In this document: in pieces, positions 43,993 to 53,367 of the stretch
How positions within the stretch are numbered: the stretch's first letter is position 1
How the letters are laid out: the number at the start of each line of letters is the position of its first letter
Assembly (NCBI GenBank): GCA_017399405.1
Contig: JAFQCT010000016.1
Location: 124,001-188,000, forward strand
Origin: Clostridia bacterium
GTDB taxonomy: Bacteria > Bacillota > Clostridia > Oscillospirales > Acutalibacteraceae
Direction of reading: 5' to 3'
Length of the DNA: 64,000 nucleotides
Translations under genes and position numbers: made by a program
The notes under the pieces: generated by a model
What the model was told of the DNA's origin: nothing
Databases searched by the model: none
What the model saw: only the letters and a program-made list of their open reading frames with translations

Positions 43993-45231
43993 TTGCGTAA
44001 TTTTATTAAGTTTTTATCAGTTTTAGGTGCAGTGGTGTGTACTTTCATTTTTGTGCTGATTTATTTTGCTCAAACCACAATACCTGAAAAAGTAACAATA
44101 GTTGAAAAAACAAGTTATAATATGCCAAAAATTTTTGGATTTGATTTGTTTAATATAAGTTCTAAAATTAATCTTGATGTTTTAAGAAATAATAATGAAA
44201 TTATAGAGCAAGAAGCAGAAATTGAACTTTTGAATATTATTCCCGTAAAAAATATTCAAATTACAAATTCAAAACGAAAATATTTAGTGCCTGGCGGAGA
44301 GATTTTTGGTATAAAACTATATACCGATGGTGTAATTATAGTAGATACTGATGTGGTTGAAACAACCACAGGTACAGTAAATCCTGCCGAAAAATCAGGA
44401 CTTATGATTGGTGATATTATTAAGAAAATTGATGGAGTACAAATAGAGTCAACAAAGCACCTTACAAAAGTTCTTGAAAAAAGTCAAGGCAATGAAATGG
44501 TAATAACGGTAGTTCGTAATAATAAAGAAATAAATTTAATGTTCAAAACTTATAAAGACAGTATAAGCGGAAAATATAAAGCGGGACTTTGGGTGCGTGA
44601 CAGTACTGCCGGACTTGGTACGGTAACTTTTTATAATCCTGAAAACAGTTCCTTTGCAGGGTTAGGACACCCTATTTATGATGTTGATACTGAAGATATA
44701 ATGCCAATGAAGAATGGCGAAATGGCAGAAGCATCAATAAAGGGACTTTATAAAAGTTCAAATGGTGCAGTAGGTGAGTTGTGTGGTGTTCTATCAGGTA
44801 GAAGTAAAGGTACACTTTGCCTTAACTGTGATGAGGGCATTTATGGGTTTACAATTTGCAGAAAAACTGAAACTGTACCGTTGGCTGTAAAACAAGAAAT
44901 AGTTGAAGGCGATGCACAAATAATCTGTACTATTGATAATTCGGGACCACAGTATTTTGATGTGAAAATAATTAAAATTTATTCAAATTCCACAGCAGTT
45001 AATAAAGATATGATAGTTAAAATAACAGATAATGAGTTGCTAAATAAAACAGGTGGCATAGTACAGGGCATGAGCGGTACACCAATAATCCAAAACGGTA
45101 TGCTTGTAGGTGCAATAACACATGTGTTTGTAAATGAGCCAACGCAAGGTTACGCAATTTTTGCAGAAAGAATGTATGAAACCTCTGTTAGTCGGGAAAT
45201 GCAGAAATATGAACAACTCAAAGCATCCTGA
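43993..45231 (+). CDS. spoIVB: SpoIVB serine peptidase
   Basis: The protein has 412 residues. It is the forespore-secreted S55 peptidase that triggers pro-sigma-K processing. One membrane segment lies at about 5-27. The PDZ domain (about 110-190) contains AEKSGLMIGDIIKKIDG. The peptidase domain has His226 in GLGHPI and Ser361 in QGMSGTPI, matching the known catalytic pair. The start is TTG preceded by GGAGGTGA. In most spore formers spo0A follows spoIVB; here a terminator follows instead. BofA, in the pathway it controls, is encoded at 57718-57981. Confidence 0.95.
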   Translation: MRNFIKFLSVLGAVVCTFIFVLIYFAQTTIPEKVTIVEKTSYNMPKIFGFDLFNISSKINLDVLRNNNEIIEQEAEIELLNIIPVKNIQITNSKRKYLVPGGEIFGIKLYTDGVIIVDTDVVETTTGTVNPAEKSGLMIGDIIKKIDGVQIESTKHLTKVLEKSQGNEMVITVVRNNKEINLMFKTYKDSISGKYKAGLWVRDSTAGLGTVTFYNPENSSFAGLGHPIYDVDTEDIMPMKNGEMAEASIKGLYKSSNGAVGELCGVLSGRSKGTLCLNCDEGIYGFTICRKTETVPLAVKQEIVEGDAQIICTIDNSGPQYFDVKIIKIYSNSTAVNKDMIVKITDNELLNKTGGIVQGMSGTPIIQNGMLVGAITHVFVNEPTQGYAIFAERMYETSVSREMQKYEQLKAS

Positions 45232-45243
45232 CAGAAAGAAAAG

Positions 45244-45277
45244 GGTGGAGTCCTTGTGGACTCCACCTGAAATTTTT
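45244..45277 (+). terminator. intrinsic terminator after spoIVB
   Basis: A perfect 10-base-pair GC-rich stem (GGTGGAGTCC/GGACTCCACC) with a TTGT loop, then a T-rich tract. It lies between convergent genes and may serve both. Confidence 0.88.
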
Positions 45278-45282
45278 ATTAT

Positions 45283-46638
45283 TTAGTTTTTCAAACTCTG
45301 TAATGGTGCAGGGATACGACCACCACGGTTGATAAATTTAGCAGGGGAGGCTGTGTTTAATTTCATTACAGGTCCGTAGCCTAAAAGTCCACCGAAGTTA
45401 AGTGTGTCCCCAATATCTTTACCAATCGCAGGAATAAGTCTTACAGCAGTTGTCTTTGAGTTTACCATACCAATTGCAGCTTCGTCAGCAATAATACCTG
45501 AAAGAACTTCTGCTGTTGTGTCTCCAGGTACAATAATCATATCAAGACCAACAGAGCAAACACAAGTCATAGCCTCAAGTTTTTCGATTGTCAACGCACC
45601 ACTTGTAGCCGCCGCAATCATACCTGCGTCTTCTGAAACAGGAATAAATGCACCTGAAAGTCCACCAACATGTGAAGATGCCATTACGCCACCTTTTTTA
45701 ACAGCGTCATTAAGAAGTGCAAGGCAAGCAGTTGTACCATGAGCACCACATTGTTCAAGTCCCATTTCTTCAAGAATATAAGCCACAGAATCGCCTATAG
45801 CAGGAGTTGGGGCAAGTGAGAGGTCAACTATACCAAATGGTACATCAAGGCGTTTAGAGGCCTCACAAGCCACAAGTTGACCCATTCTTGTAATCTTGAA
45901 TGCAGTACGCTTAACCATATCTGCAACTTCTGTAATATTAGCATCAGGAATCTTTGAAATTGCTGAACGCACAACGCCGGGACCTGATACACCAACATTG
46001 ATTACACAGTCGGGTTCACCAACACCGTGGAATGCACCAGCCATAAATGGATTATCTTCAGGAGCGTTACAGAATACAACAAGTTTAGCAGGGCCAATAC
46101 AACCCTTATTTGCTGTAACTTCTGCAGATTCTTTAATAATCTGTCCCATCATTTTAACTGCATCCATATTGATACCCGCTTTTGTTGAGCCGATATTTAC
46201 AGATGAGCAAATGTGTTCAGTTACATCAAGTGCTTCAGGAATACTACGGATAAGTGCTTCATCACCGGCTGCAAAACCTTTTTGCACAAGGGCAGAGTAA
46301 CCACCAATAAAGTTTACTCCAACAGTTTGTGCTACTCTTTCAAGAGTTTTAGCATAAAGTACAGGGTCGCCTTTACCAGATGCTAAAATCATTGAAATAG
46401 GTGTAACTGAAATTCGTTTATTGATAATTGGAATACCGTATTCCTTTTCAATATCTTCACCTGTTTTAACAAGGTGTTCAGCTTTTTTTGTCATTTTCTC
46501 ATAAATCTTGTCACAAGTTGATTTTGCGTCACCTGTGCAACAATCAAGCAGAGAAATACCCATTGTGATTGTTCTTATGTCAAGATTTTCATCTTGAATC
46601 ATATTGATTGTTTCAAGTATATCGTGTGTATTTATCAT
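45283..46638 (-). CDS. UPF0210 (PFL-like, DUF711) family protein
   Basis: A 451-residue protein of UPF0210. Recognised by the start DILETINMI, the NRGGRIPAP ending and glycine-rich blocks such as [20 protein letters not shown] and [19 protein letters not shown]. The family is related in structure to glycyl radical/pyruvate-formate-lyase folds but lacks an established activity. It almost always follows a gene for a short ACT protein, as here (gap of 12 bases). Confidence 0.93.
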   Translation of the reverse strand: MINTHDILETINMIQDENLDIRTITMGISLLDCCTGDAKSTCDKIYEKMTKKAEHLVKTGEDIEKEYGIPIINKRISVTPISMILASGKGDPVLYAKTLERVAQTVGVNFIGGYSALVQKGFAAGDEALIRSIPEALDVTEHICSSVNIGSTKAGINMDAVKMMGQIIKESAEVTANKGCIGPAKLVVFCNAPEDNPFMAGAFHGVGEPDCVINVGVSGPGVVRSAISKIPDANITEVADMVKRTAFKITRMGQLVACEASKRLDVPFGIVDLSLAPTPAIGDSVAYILEEMGLEQCGAHGTTACLALLNDAVKKGGVMASSHVGGLSGAFIPVSEDAGMIAAATSGALTIEKLEAMTCVCSVGLDMIIVPGDTTAEVLSGIIADEAAIGMVNSKTTAVRLIPAIGKDIGDTLNFGGLLGYGPVMKLNTASPAKFINRGGRIPAPLQSLKN

Positions 46639-46650
46639 TTTAACACCTAC

Positions 46651-46920
46651 TTATATTCTATGCATTGAATTAAAGATATCTTCGTGCATAACATGAATTG
46701 AAAGTGCCATTTCGTTACCGATTGCAGTAACTTTGTCAGAAAACTCTGTAAATGGAACATTTGCTTTTTCAAAGTCAACAAGCATAATCATACAAAACAT
46801 ATCTTGTAAAATTGACTGTGAAACCTCAATAACATTAACGCCATTTTCAGCACAAACGCCTGAAATCTTGGCAAGAATACCAACCATATCTTTACCTACT
46901 ACAGTAATAATACCTCTCAT
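46651..46920 (-). CDS. ACT domain protein (UPF0237)
   Basis: An 89-residue stand-alone ACT domain starting IITVVGKDMVGILAKISGVC. ACT domains bind amino acids or related small ligands and regulate partner enzymes. Its partner is very probably the UPF0210 protein encoded next. GGAGGTAA precedes the ATG on the minus strand. Confidence 0.93.
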   Translation of the reverse strand: MRGIITVVGKDMVGILAKISGVCAENGVNVIEVSQSILQDMFCMIMLVDFEKANVPFTEFSDKVTAIGNEMALSIHVMHEDIFNSMHRI

Positions 46921-47001
46921 ATAAAATTACCTCCAAAATGTATTGATAATAGTTTAACATAAAATTTCTTTCTTGTGAATATCAATATTTTTCAAAATTT
47001 G

Positions 47002-47031
47002 TTGAAAAATATGTTAGATTTATAGTAAAAT
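47002..47031 (+). promoter_or_regulatory. probable sigma-A promoter of the PHP phosphatase gene
   Basis: TTGAAA and TAAAAT are separated by 18 bases, 31 bases before the start codon. Confidence 0.5.
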
Positions 47032-47061
47032 AAACACATAAACTATAGAAGGTGTGTTCCT

Positions 47062-47886
47062 ATGTATAAAAATATTGTCGATTTGCATGTTCATACAGAT
47101 AACTCTTTTGATGGTAATCACTCTGCAACATTCTTTTGTGAAAAGGCAGAAATGATGGATTTGCGAGCAGTTGCTTTTACCGACCATTGTGAAGTTGACC
47201 AGTATCGTGGCGATGATAATTATGAAAAAAGAATGTTTCAGGCATTTTTTGAAGTGTCAAAAGTTCGGTCAGCTTTCCGTGGTAAACTTTTAATCCTTAA
47301 CGGTATTGAATTAGGACAACCTGCTTACGACATTCCAACCGCAAATGAAATTGTATGTAGATATGATTATGACCATGTGTTAGGCTCAGTTCATAATCTG
47401 CGTGGCGGGGAAGATTTTTATTTTATGAAAAATCTTTTAATGAATGATGCCAATAAACTCTTAAAACAGTATTTTGATGAAATTATTGAAATGCTTAAAT
47501 GGGGTAAGTTTGATGTTCTTGCACATTTAACATATCCGTTAAGATATTTTTACTCCCAATCAAATCTTGATATAGATTTGAATAACTACAAAAAACAGAT
47601 TGATGAAATACTTTTAATGACTGCAAAAAGTGATAAAGCACTTGAAATCAATACAGCAGGGTTACGCCAACCAATAAACAAACTTTCGCCTGAAGTTGAC
47701 ATTGTAAAACGCTTTAAGGAACTTGGCGGTAAATATGTTTCAGTTGGCTCTGACGCTCATTATGCCGAACATCTTGCCTGTGATATTGATATGGCATATA
47801 ACTGTGCACTTGAAGCAGGGTTTGACAGTATAACATTTTTCCAAAAACATACTCCAATGCAAATGAAAATTGAAATGGGGGCCTAA
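47062..47886 (+). CDS. hisK: PHP-family histidinol-phosphatase-like protein
   Basis: A 274-residue PHP phosphoesterase. The metal-binding residues appear in DLHVHTDNSFDG, FTDHCEVD, LGSVHN, LAHLTYP and GSDAHYAEHLACD. This pattern is that of HisK-type histidinol phosphatases, but other PHP phosphatases look alike and no histidine genes are near. It begins a run with ispE, two bases away. Confidence 0.75.
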   Translation: MYKNIVDLHVHTDNSFDGNHSATFFCEKAEMMDLRAVAFTDHCEVDQYRGDDNYEKRMFQAFFEVSKVRSAFRGKLLILNGIELGQPAYDIPTANEIVCRYDYDHVLGSVHNLRGGEDFYFMKNLLMNDANKLLKQYFDEIIEMLKWGKFDVLAHLTYPLRYFYSQSNLDIDLNNYKKQIDEILLMTAKSDKALEINTAGLRQPINKLSPEVDIVKRFKELGGKYVSVGSDAHYAEHLACDIDMAYNCALEAGFDSITFFQKHTPMQMKIEMGA

Positions 47887-47888
47887 AT

Positions 47889-48752
47889 ATGAAAGTAAAA
47901 GTTGCGGCAAAAATCAATTTAATGCTTGATATTCTTAAGAGACTTGATAACGGCTATCATTCACTTTTTATGATTATGCAGTCAGTTGATTTGTATGATA
48001 CCGTTTCAGTTGAAAAGAATAATGAAAACAAAATCATAATTAAGTGTAATACTGATGGTGTTCCTTGTAACGAGAAAAATATTGCTTATAAATGTGCAAA
48101 TGCATTTTTTGATGCTTGCAATATTAAAGAACAAGCTATAACAATTGAAATTGAGAAGAATATTCCAATGGCGGCAGGAACAGCAGGTGGAAGTGCCGAT
48201 GGTGCAGGTGTGCTTTACTGCCTTAACAAAATTTTTAACACAAACCTTTCAACAACACAACTTGCAGAAATTGGTGCAAAAGTTGGTGCTGATATTCCAT
48301 TCAGCCTTACAGGTGGTACTGCAATTGCACTTAATACAGGTAATGTAATTGCACCTGTTAAAGATTTGCCTGAATGTTATATAGTACTTTGTAAGCCCGA
48401 CCAAGATGTTTCAACTCCTGAGGCTTATGCACAATTTGATGCACTGTCCCGTGTTCGTCATCTCGACCGTGTGGCTATGATTGAAGCGGTTGCAAGCGGA
48501 GATTATGAAAATGTTTGTACTTATTGTGGTAATGTGTTTGAACAGGCAGTTGAAGTACCAAAAAGACCTCATATTAAGGGAGTTATGAGAAAATGTGGTG
48601 CAGATGCTTGTTGTATGAGTGGTAGCGGACCAACTGTTTTTGGCTTATTCAGTGAGAAAGAAAAAGCAGAAGACTGCTATAACAAACTTTCAAAGAAATA
48701 TGATAGTGTTTATCTTTGCAAGCCTGCAAATAAGGGAGTTATCGAAATATAA
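47889..48752 (+). CDS. ispE: 4-diphosphocytidyl-2-C-methyl-D-erythritol kinase
   Basis: A 287-residue GHMP kinase of the MEP isoprenoid pathway. Motif I is VAAKINLMLDILKRLDNGYH, the glycine-rich ATP loop is PMAAGTAGGSADGAGVL near residue 95, and the last motif is MSGSGPTVFGLF. The usual GLGGGS loop is GTAGGS here, as in many Firmicutes. AATATG follows the upstream stop with GGGGCC as a weak ribosome binding site; translational coupling is likely. Confidence 0.95.
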   Translation: MKVKVAAKINLMLDILKRLDNGYHSLFMIMQSVDLYDTVSVEKNNENKIIIKCNTDGVPCNEKNIAYKCANAFFDACNIKEQAITIEIEKNIPMAAGTAGGSADGAGVLYCLNKIFNTNLSTTQLAEIGAKVGADIPFSLTGGTAIALNTGNVIAPVKDLPECYIVLCKPDQDVSTPEAYAQFDALSRVRHLDRVAMIEAVASGDYENVCTYCGNVFEQAVEVPKRPHIKGVMRKCGADACCMSGSGPTVFGLFSEKEKAEDCYNKLSKKYDSVYLCKPANKGVIEI

Positions 48753-48772
48753 ATAATAATGGGGGATTATTT

Positions 48773-50173
48773 ATGAAAAAATACGATGTATTGGTGGTAG
48801 GTGCATCAACAACAGGTTGTTGGTTTGCCTATAAAATGGCTGAACAAGGCTTTAATGTTCTTGTAATTGAAAAAAATCAACCAGATGATGTTTCAAGGGA
48901 ATATGATGTTTTTCACATGGGTGAAAAAGATATGATTAAATTCGACCTTTTTATTCCCGAAGAAGGTGACCCATTACGCGAATTCTGTTTTGCACATTCA
49001 ACAATGGTTTCTCCTTATGGTAATCATCCTAAGGCTTGTGCAGAGGAACCTGTAATTGGCTTACATAAACATGATTATATTATGGCGATGGCTGACCGTG
49101 CTAAAAAAGTAGGTGCAGAAATCATTTATGGTGCATCATTTGCAGATTTTATATATGAAAATGATAAAATTGTAGGTGCTACATATAAAACTGTAGATGG
49201 CGAAAAGAAAGCCTATGCACGAATTGTTGCTGATTGTTCAGGTATTCCTGCAGTTGCCCGTACAAAACTTCCTGACGATTCAGTTGTAGGTAACTTCAAA
49301 CTTACAAATAAAGATATTCTTTATGTTGTTCTTTATTATGCAGAATATCTTAAAAATGACTTTAATCCTCGTGATTTAGATGGTTTCTTTATGCAATATA
49401 AATCATGGTCTGCACCATCAGATAATCCTAATGGTGCTATTCTTGGCATTGGTGCATTTTATGGTTATGATTATGCTGAAGAAATCTTCAAAGAAGACTT
49501 TATGAAAAATGTCAGCTTCCCTGAATACAAAGTTGAGCGTGTAGAAAAGGGTATGACACCTTACCACACATCAGTTTATTCACTTGTTGATGACGGATTT
49601 ATAGCGTTAGGTGATGCTGCTTGTCATACAAAACCAACTTGTGGTGAGGGGTGTACTTCTTCACTTGTTGCAGGCGAAATCGCAGTTGAAGTCATCTCAA
49701 ATCTTCTTAAATCAGATAATTATCTTACAAAAGAGAGAATGTGGAGTATAAACAAGCGTTATATGACTGCACAAGGCAAAGATTTTGACTCAATGCGACC
49801 GATTCTTATGGCTGTAATTTCAATGGATTATGATGAGGCTGAATATCTTTTTGCTAATGATATTATTTTCAGTGAGAAAATCCTTGGCGGAATGGATACA
49901 GGTCTTAATCTTTCAGGCAAAGATATTTCAAACATCGTAAAAGGTGTGGCAAAGGGCATAGCAAAAGGGAAAATTAAACCTTCAACTATTGGTAAGTTGC
50001 TCAAAGGTCTTGGACTTGGCGAAAAAGTTGGTAAGCTTTATGATAATTACCCTGAACAATATGAAGATTTCCAAGAATGGAAAGCAAAAGCAGATAAATT
50101 ATGGGCAGAAATCGGTCCTGTTGCTGATACTTGTGACCCTGAAATCCTTAAAAAATTAGGATATGAGAAATAA
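48773..50173 (+). CDS. FAD-dependent oxidoreductase (geranylgeranyl-reductase-like)
   Basis: A 466-residue flavoprotein with a Rossmann start VLVVGASTTGCWFAYKMAEQ and the second FAD motif FIALGDAACHTKPTCGEG near residue 275. This arrangement resembles the geranylgeranyl reductase/FixC group, which reduce isoprenoid double bonds or carry electrons. It lies after ispE, so action on isoprenoids is possible but unproven. A C-terminal domain of about 100 residues is rich in Lys and Gly. GGGGG precedes the ATG. Confidence 0.8.
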   Translation: MKKYDVLVVGASTTGCWFAYKMAEQGFNVLVIEKNQPDDVSREYDVFHMGEKDMIKFDLFIPEEGDPLREFCFAHSTMVSPYGNHPKACAEEPVIGLHKHDYIMAMADRAKKVGAEIIYGASFADFIYENDKIVGATYKTVDGEKKAYARIVADCSGIPAVARTKLPDDSVVGNFKLTNKDILYVVLYYAEYLKNDFNPRDLDGFFMQYKSWSAPSDNPNGAILGIGAFYGYDYAEEIFKEDFMKNVSFPEYKVERVEKGMTPYHTSVYSLVDDGFIALGDAACHTKPTCGEGCTSSLVAGEIAVEVISNLLKSDNYLTKERMWSINKRYMTAQGKDFDSMRPILMAVISMDYDEAEYLFANDIIFSEKILGGMDTGLNLSGKDISNIVKGVAKGIAKGKIKPSTIGKLLKGLGLGEKVGKLYDNYPEQYEDFQEWKAKADKLWAEIGPVADTCDPEILKKLGYEK

Positions 50174-50187
50174 TTAGGAGAATAGTA

Positions 50188-51651
50188 ATGAAAAAAGGCA
50201 TCCAAAAAGTAATTGACAAGGTTACTGATAAAATCAATACTAAATATGAGCCTTTTATAGATGTGTTTAACAAATCACTTCAACAGTATTGTGCAAAGAA
50301 TTCTATTGAATTTGTGCCTATTTTAATGGATGAAGCAGATTACTTAACAACTATTGAATTTCCAAAATTTAAGTTGCACCTTACATTTGATGTTGGCAGT
50401 TCAACGGGATACAGATTTATGGAGGGTACTCTTGAAGAAATGACTTCAGGATTTGTTGACCATAATAATCTTCTTACAAGGTTTGAGTTTGACTTTTCTG
50501 AATTGTTATTTTCTCCTTATGATATTCATAATGTAATCCGCTCAAATGACTTTTGTACTCTTGATTTTCATAGAATTTCTACACCTGATGATGTCGGCGA
50601 TTGCTTGCAGATTATTCTTGGATTTGTTGATAAAAATCTTATTGCAATAAATGGTTTAGCAGACAATCAACAATTGCAGAAAGAACTTACCGATAATTAT
50701 TTTGCCGATGTTGTTGCGTTAAAGAAAAAAGCAAAATTAAATGAGTTTGAAACTGATATTGAGTCTGCTATGGACTCTCACGAAACAGAACTTTATTGTC
50801 AGACCCGCCTTGAAAACGGTATTGATAAATATGTTCGTACGGGAAATAGTAAGGAACTTTGGTTTAGTTATTACAAGTATTCAAAGAAAAACAAACTCAT
50901 ACTTTTCGAAAAACGATATGTGGATTATCTTTTTGAAAATGATTTTCCCGAACCTGACAAGCAAATTTCAGATAATAGAAAATCTTTTGAGAGAGACAGA
51001 ATTGAATTTGTTGTTTCTTGCGTGGCTTCGTTTATTGTTGCATTTATATTATTGATTGCTGGTGTAACTCTAATAGATAAGATTGTGTATTCTTTATTTT
51101 ATAGTGACCAATTCTATGTAGCAGCCTTTGGCGAAGGTATTTTTATAGGAACTCTTTTATTATCATTAGTTGTCTTAATCTGGTCAATAGTTTGCAGAAT
51201 TAGACCTAATATCGCAAAAGCGTGGTTTAAGATGGGTGATGAGAAAAGAAAAAAATACATAAATATTGCAACGGTTTTAAGTGTTGTTGTATTAGTTATA
51301 AGTGTGTTTGGATTTGGATTTTCAGAAAAGACTACAATGGTTACTACTGATGCTTATGGCGTGTATTATAATGGGAAAAAAGTGGGCACAGAATTTACTC
51401 TTGAATTTGCTCATCTTCAGGGTTATGAAACATATGAACAAGGCAATACAATATTTGAACCTTATGATGATTATATAGTAATTCTTAATGGAGATTATGA
51501 AAACTATGTTTATTGTGATGGCTTGCTGAATGATGATGGCAGTGTCAATACAGAAGTTTTGAACTATATAAAGGGTAGTGGTTGCCCAGTTAAAACATAC
51601 CGAACGCTTGACGATTATTGTAAAGTACACAATATAAATATTGATGAATAA
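50188..51651 (+). CDS. membrane protein of unknown function, 487 residues
   Basis: I do not recognise a family. Residues 1-270 are soluble, acidic and helical. Three hydrophobic segments follow, at about 275-300, 312-335 and 355-375. After the last one, residues 380-487 form a probable extracytoplasmic domain rich in Tyr, Asn and Asp (for example GVYYNGKKVGTEFTLE). The gene starts 14 bases after the flavoprotein gene with TTAGGAG upstream and ends in a strong terminator. The large N-terminal part may be cytoplasmic. Confidence 0.7.
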   Translation: MKKGIQKVIDKVTDKINTKYEPFIDVFNKSLQQYCAKNSIEFVPILMDEADYLTTIEFPKFKLHLTFDVGSSTGYRFMEGTLEEMTSGFVDHNNLLTRFEFDFSELLFSPYDIHNVIRSNDFCTLDFHRISTPDDVGDCLQIILGFVDKNLIAINGLADNQQLQKELTDNYFADVVALKKKAKLNEFETDIESAMDSHETELYCQTRLENGIDKYVRTGNSKELWFSYYKYSKKNKLILFEKRYVDYLFENDFPEPDKQISDNRKSFERDRIEFVVSCVASFIVAFILLIAGVTLIDKIVYSLFYSDQFYVAAFGEGIFIGTLLLSLVVLIWSIVCRIRPNIAKAWFKMGDEKRKKYINIATVLSVVVLVISVFGFGFSEKTTMVTTDAYGVYYNGKKVGTEFTLEFAHLQGYETYEQGNTIFEPYDDYIVILNGDYENYVYCDGLLNDDGSVNTEVLNYIKGSGCPVKTYRTLDDYCKVHNINIDE

Positions 51652-51654
51652 AAA

Positions 51655-51690
51655 AGTACGGACTGATTCAACAATCAGTCCGTGCTTTTA
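51655..51690. terminator. bidirectional terminator between the membrane protein and the minus-strand operon
   Basis: A 14-base-pair stem (AGTACGGACTGATT with one wobble partner) and a CAAC loop, T-rich on the plus strand. The minus strand has TTTTT after the stem as well. Confidence 0.9.
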
Positions 51691-51696
51691 TTGTAT

Positions 51697-52392
51697 TCAC
51701 TTTTTTGTATTTTTCAAATGCAACTCTTTAAGTCCGTCAACTTCGTCACATATTTCTTTTAGATTACAAGTTGAACAGTCAAACATAACATTGTCAAAAA
51801 TATGATTTAATGCCGATGTTGTTTGACTAATCTTTTTTGCAATAGAATTTAACTTTTCAAAGTCATTAAAATCCGTTACAAAGTAGATTTCAGCACTTTT
51901 AACATTAGTGAAATTAAGATATTCTTGTAAAAGCGTGTTTCCGTATTCTGTAAAACTAACACCTGACTTTATTGCATTCTTACTTACCCTTATTTGCTCT
52001 CGCATATTAAGTGCAGACGCTCTTGTCATAAATCCATCAACTGACAAATGATATCTCAATGCTTCTAACTCTTTAATTTTATTAAAAGTATCTTGTTCAT
52101 TTTCAAAATCTTCAACTTGAACAAATACAAACTTACCAAAAGGGGAGTCAGCCTTGATTTCATTAAGGTCAGGACCTTGTAAGTAAACTGTGTTTGAAAA
52201 TGCCATATCACTTGTTACTGCAAGACTGCTGACACAAGGTTTATTGTTCCCACCAAGTTCAAATGCTGTATCCGATAAGAAAATTACAGAGTTTCTATCA
52301 CTTGTATTAAGTGATTTATTACTCTTGTTCAAAACTTTTGCATCAATTAAACTATTTTTAATTTCATTGATAAGGTTATTATATAATCTCAT
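51697..52392 (-). CDS. stand-alone acetyl-CoA synthase middle-domain-like protein
   Basis: The protein has 231 residues. From memory of the Moorella acetyl-CoA synthase sequence, several blocks align in order with its second (A2) domain: FELGGN with VEMGGN, GPDLNEI with GPDIDQI, PFGKFVFVQV with PLGILVDIYG, IRVSKNAIKSGVSFTEYG with LRVSKDAVAKGFRFKNYG, and MFDCSTC with FYSCVLC. Cys206, Cys209 and Cys215 fall where the first ligands of the A-cluster cubane lie. The protein then stops, so the catalytic domain with its CGC motif is missing. It is the last gene of the operon and its ATG overlaps the preceding stop. Role unknown; the A2 domain of the full enzyme faces the corrinoid methyl donor. Confidence 0.68.
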   Translation of the reverse strand: MRLYNNLINEIKNSLIDAKVLNKSNKSLNTSDRNSVIFLSDTAFELGGNNKPCVSSLAVTSDMAFSNTVYLQGPDLNEIKADSPFGKFVFVQVEDFENEQDTFNKIKELEALRYHLSVDGFMTRASALNMREQIRVSKNAIKSGVSFTEYGNTLLQEYLNFTNVKSAEIYFVTDFNDFEKLNSIAKKISQTTSALNHIFDNVMFDCSTCNLKEICDEVDGLKELHLKNTKK

Positions 52393-52547
52393 TATAATTT
52401 CTTATCTCTTTTCATTTTGTCATAGTGTTTTTGCAACCAATCATAAATAACTCTTACAAGCTTCATATCAAGGTTAAACCAGTAAATTGCAAAAGTTACA
52501 AGGAAAAATGCAAGAATAACACCAAGAATTATAAATAAAACTTCCAT
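52392..52547 (-). CDS. 51-residue membrane protein in the reductase operon
   Basis: A short gene with GGAGAAC 6 bases before its ATG. It begins one base after the activator gene ends and overlaps the next start in a TAATG junction. The product has one hydrophobic helix (about residues 3-24) and an amphipathic basic C-terminus with WLQKHYDKMKRDKK. Position inside a coupled operon argues that it is real. It could anchor one of the soluble proteins to the membrane. No family recognised. Confidence 0.68.
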   Translation of the reverse strand: MEVLFIILGVILAFFLVTFAIYWFNLDMKLVRVIYDWLQKHYDKMKRDKKL

Positions 52548-52548
52548 T

Positions 52549-53349
52549 TTAGTTCTCCTTTGCTAATCCCTTTTGACGAGCGTATTCGGCAGCACCTAAA
52601 GCACCCATAAGCTGTGGGTCAGTTTTTAACTCAACAACATTGATTTTGAGCACTTTTTCAATTGCCTTTTTAAGTCCGTCGTTTTTAGCACAACCACCAG
52701 TAAGAGTGATGCTATCAACTGCACCTGCTTTTTTAGCCATAACAAAGCAACGCTTTGCAACAGCTAACTGAATACCTGCTGCGATTTCATCCATAGGTTT
52801 GCCTTCACCAACAAGTGAAATAACTTCACTTTCTGCAAAAACTGTACACTGTGCGGTAATCGGAATAGTATTCTTTGCATTAAGTGAAAGTTTTGAAAAC
52901 TCAGGCAATGTCATTTCAAAAGCATTAGCCATAGCTTCATAAAATCGTCCTGTACCTGCAGCACACTTGTCATTCATAGCAAAGTTTTTAACAGTACCGT
53001 CTGTGTCAATAGAAATACCTTTAACATCCTGACCGCCAATGTCAATAATTGCTTTAACTTCAGGATTTGTAACATGTACACCCATAGCATGACAACTGAT
53101 TTCAGAAATGTTTTCGTCAGCAAAAGGAACTTTATTTCGTCCGTAACCGGTACCAATAAGATAAGAAAGTTCTTTTGCTGAATTAAGTCCTTCAACTTGT
53201 GCAACTGCGTCATCTAACGCAATTTCAGCACTTTGAACAGGGTTGATTTTACTTCTATTTGTAACATTGGCAACCATATTGCCATTTTCATCAAGGATAA
53301 CACATTTAGTGTAGGTAGAACCTACATCACAACCACCAAAATATTTCAT
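52549..53349 (-). CDS. 2-hydroxyacyl-CoA dehydratase activator-type ATPase (HgdC family)
   Basis: A 266-residue BadF/BadG/BcrA/BcrD-type ATPase of the ASKHA fold. The phosphate motif is DVGSTYTK at the N-terminus, a second is DIGGQDVK near residue 103. Cys129 in NDKCAAGTGRF and Cys168 in AQCTVFAESEV correspond in position to the two cysteines of HgdC that hold one [4Fe-4S] cluster between two subunits. Such proteins use ATP to push a single electron at very low potential into a partner. The partner is presumably encoded by the next two upstream genes. Confidence 0.92.
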   Translation of the reverse strand: MKYFGGCDVGSTYTKCVILDENGNMVANVTNRSKINPVQSAEIALDDAVAQVEGLNSAKELSYLIGTGYGRNKVPFADENISEISCHAMGVHVTNPEVKAIIDIGGQDVKGISIDTDGTVKNFAMNDKCAAGTGRFYEAMANAFEMTLPEFSKLSLNAKNTIPITAQCTVFAESEVISLVGEGKPMDEIAAGIQLAVAKRCFVMAKKAGAVDSITLTGGCAKNDGLKKAIEKVLKINVVELKTDPQLMGALGAAEYARQKGLAKEN

Positions 53350-53367
53350 ATATAAATCTCCTTTATA

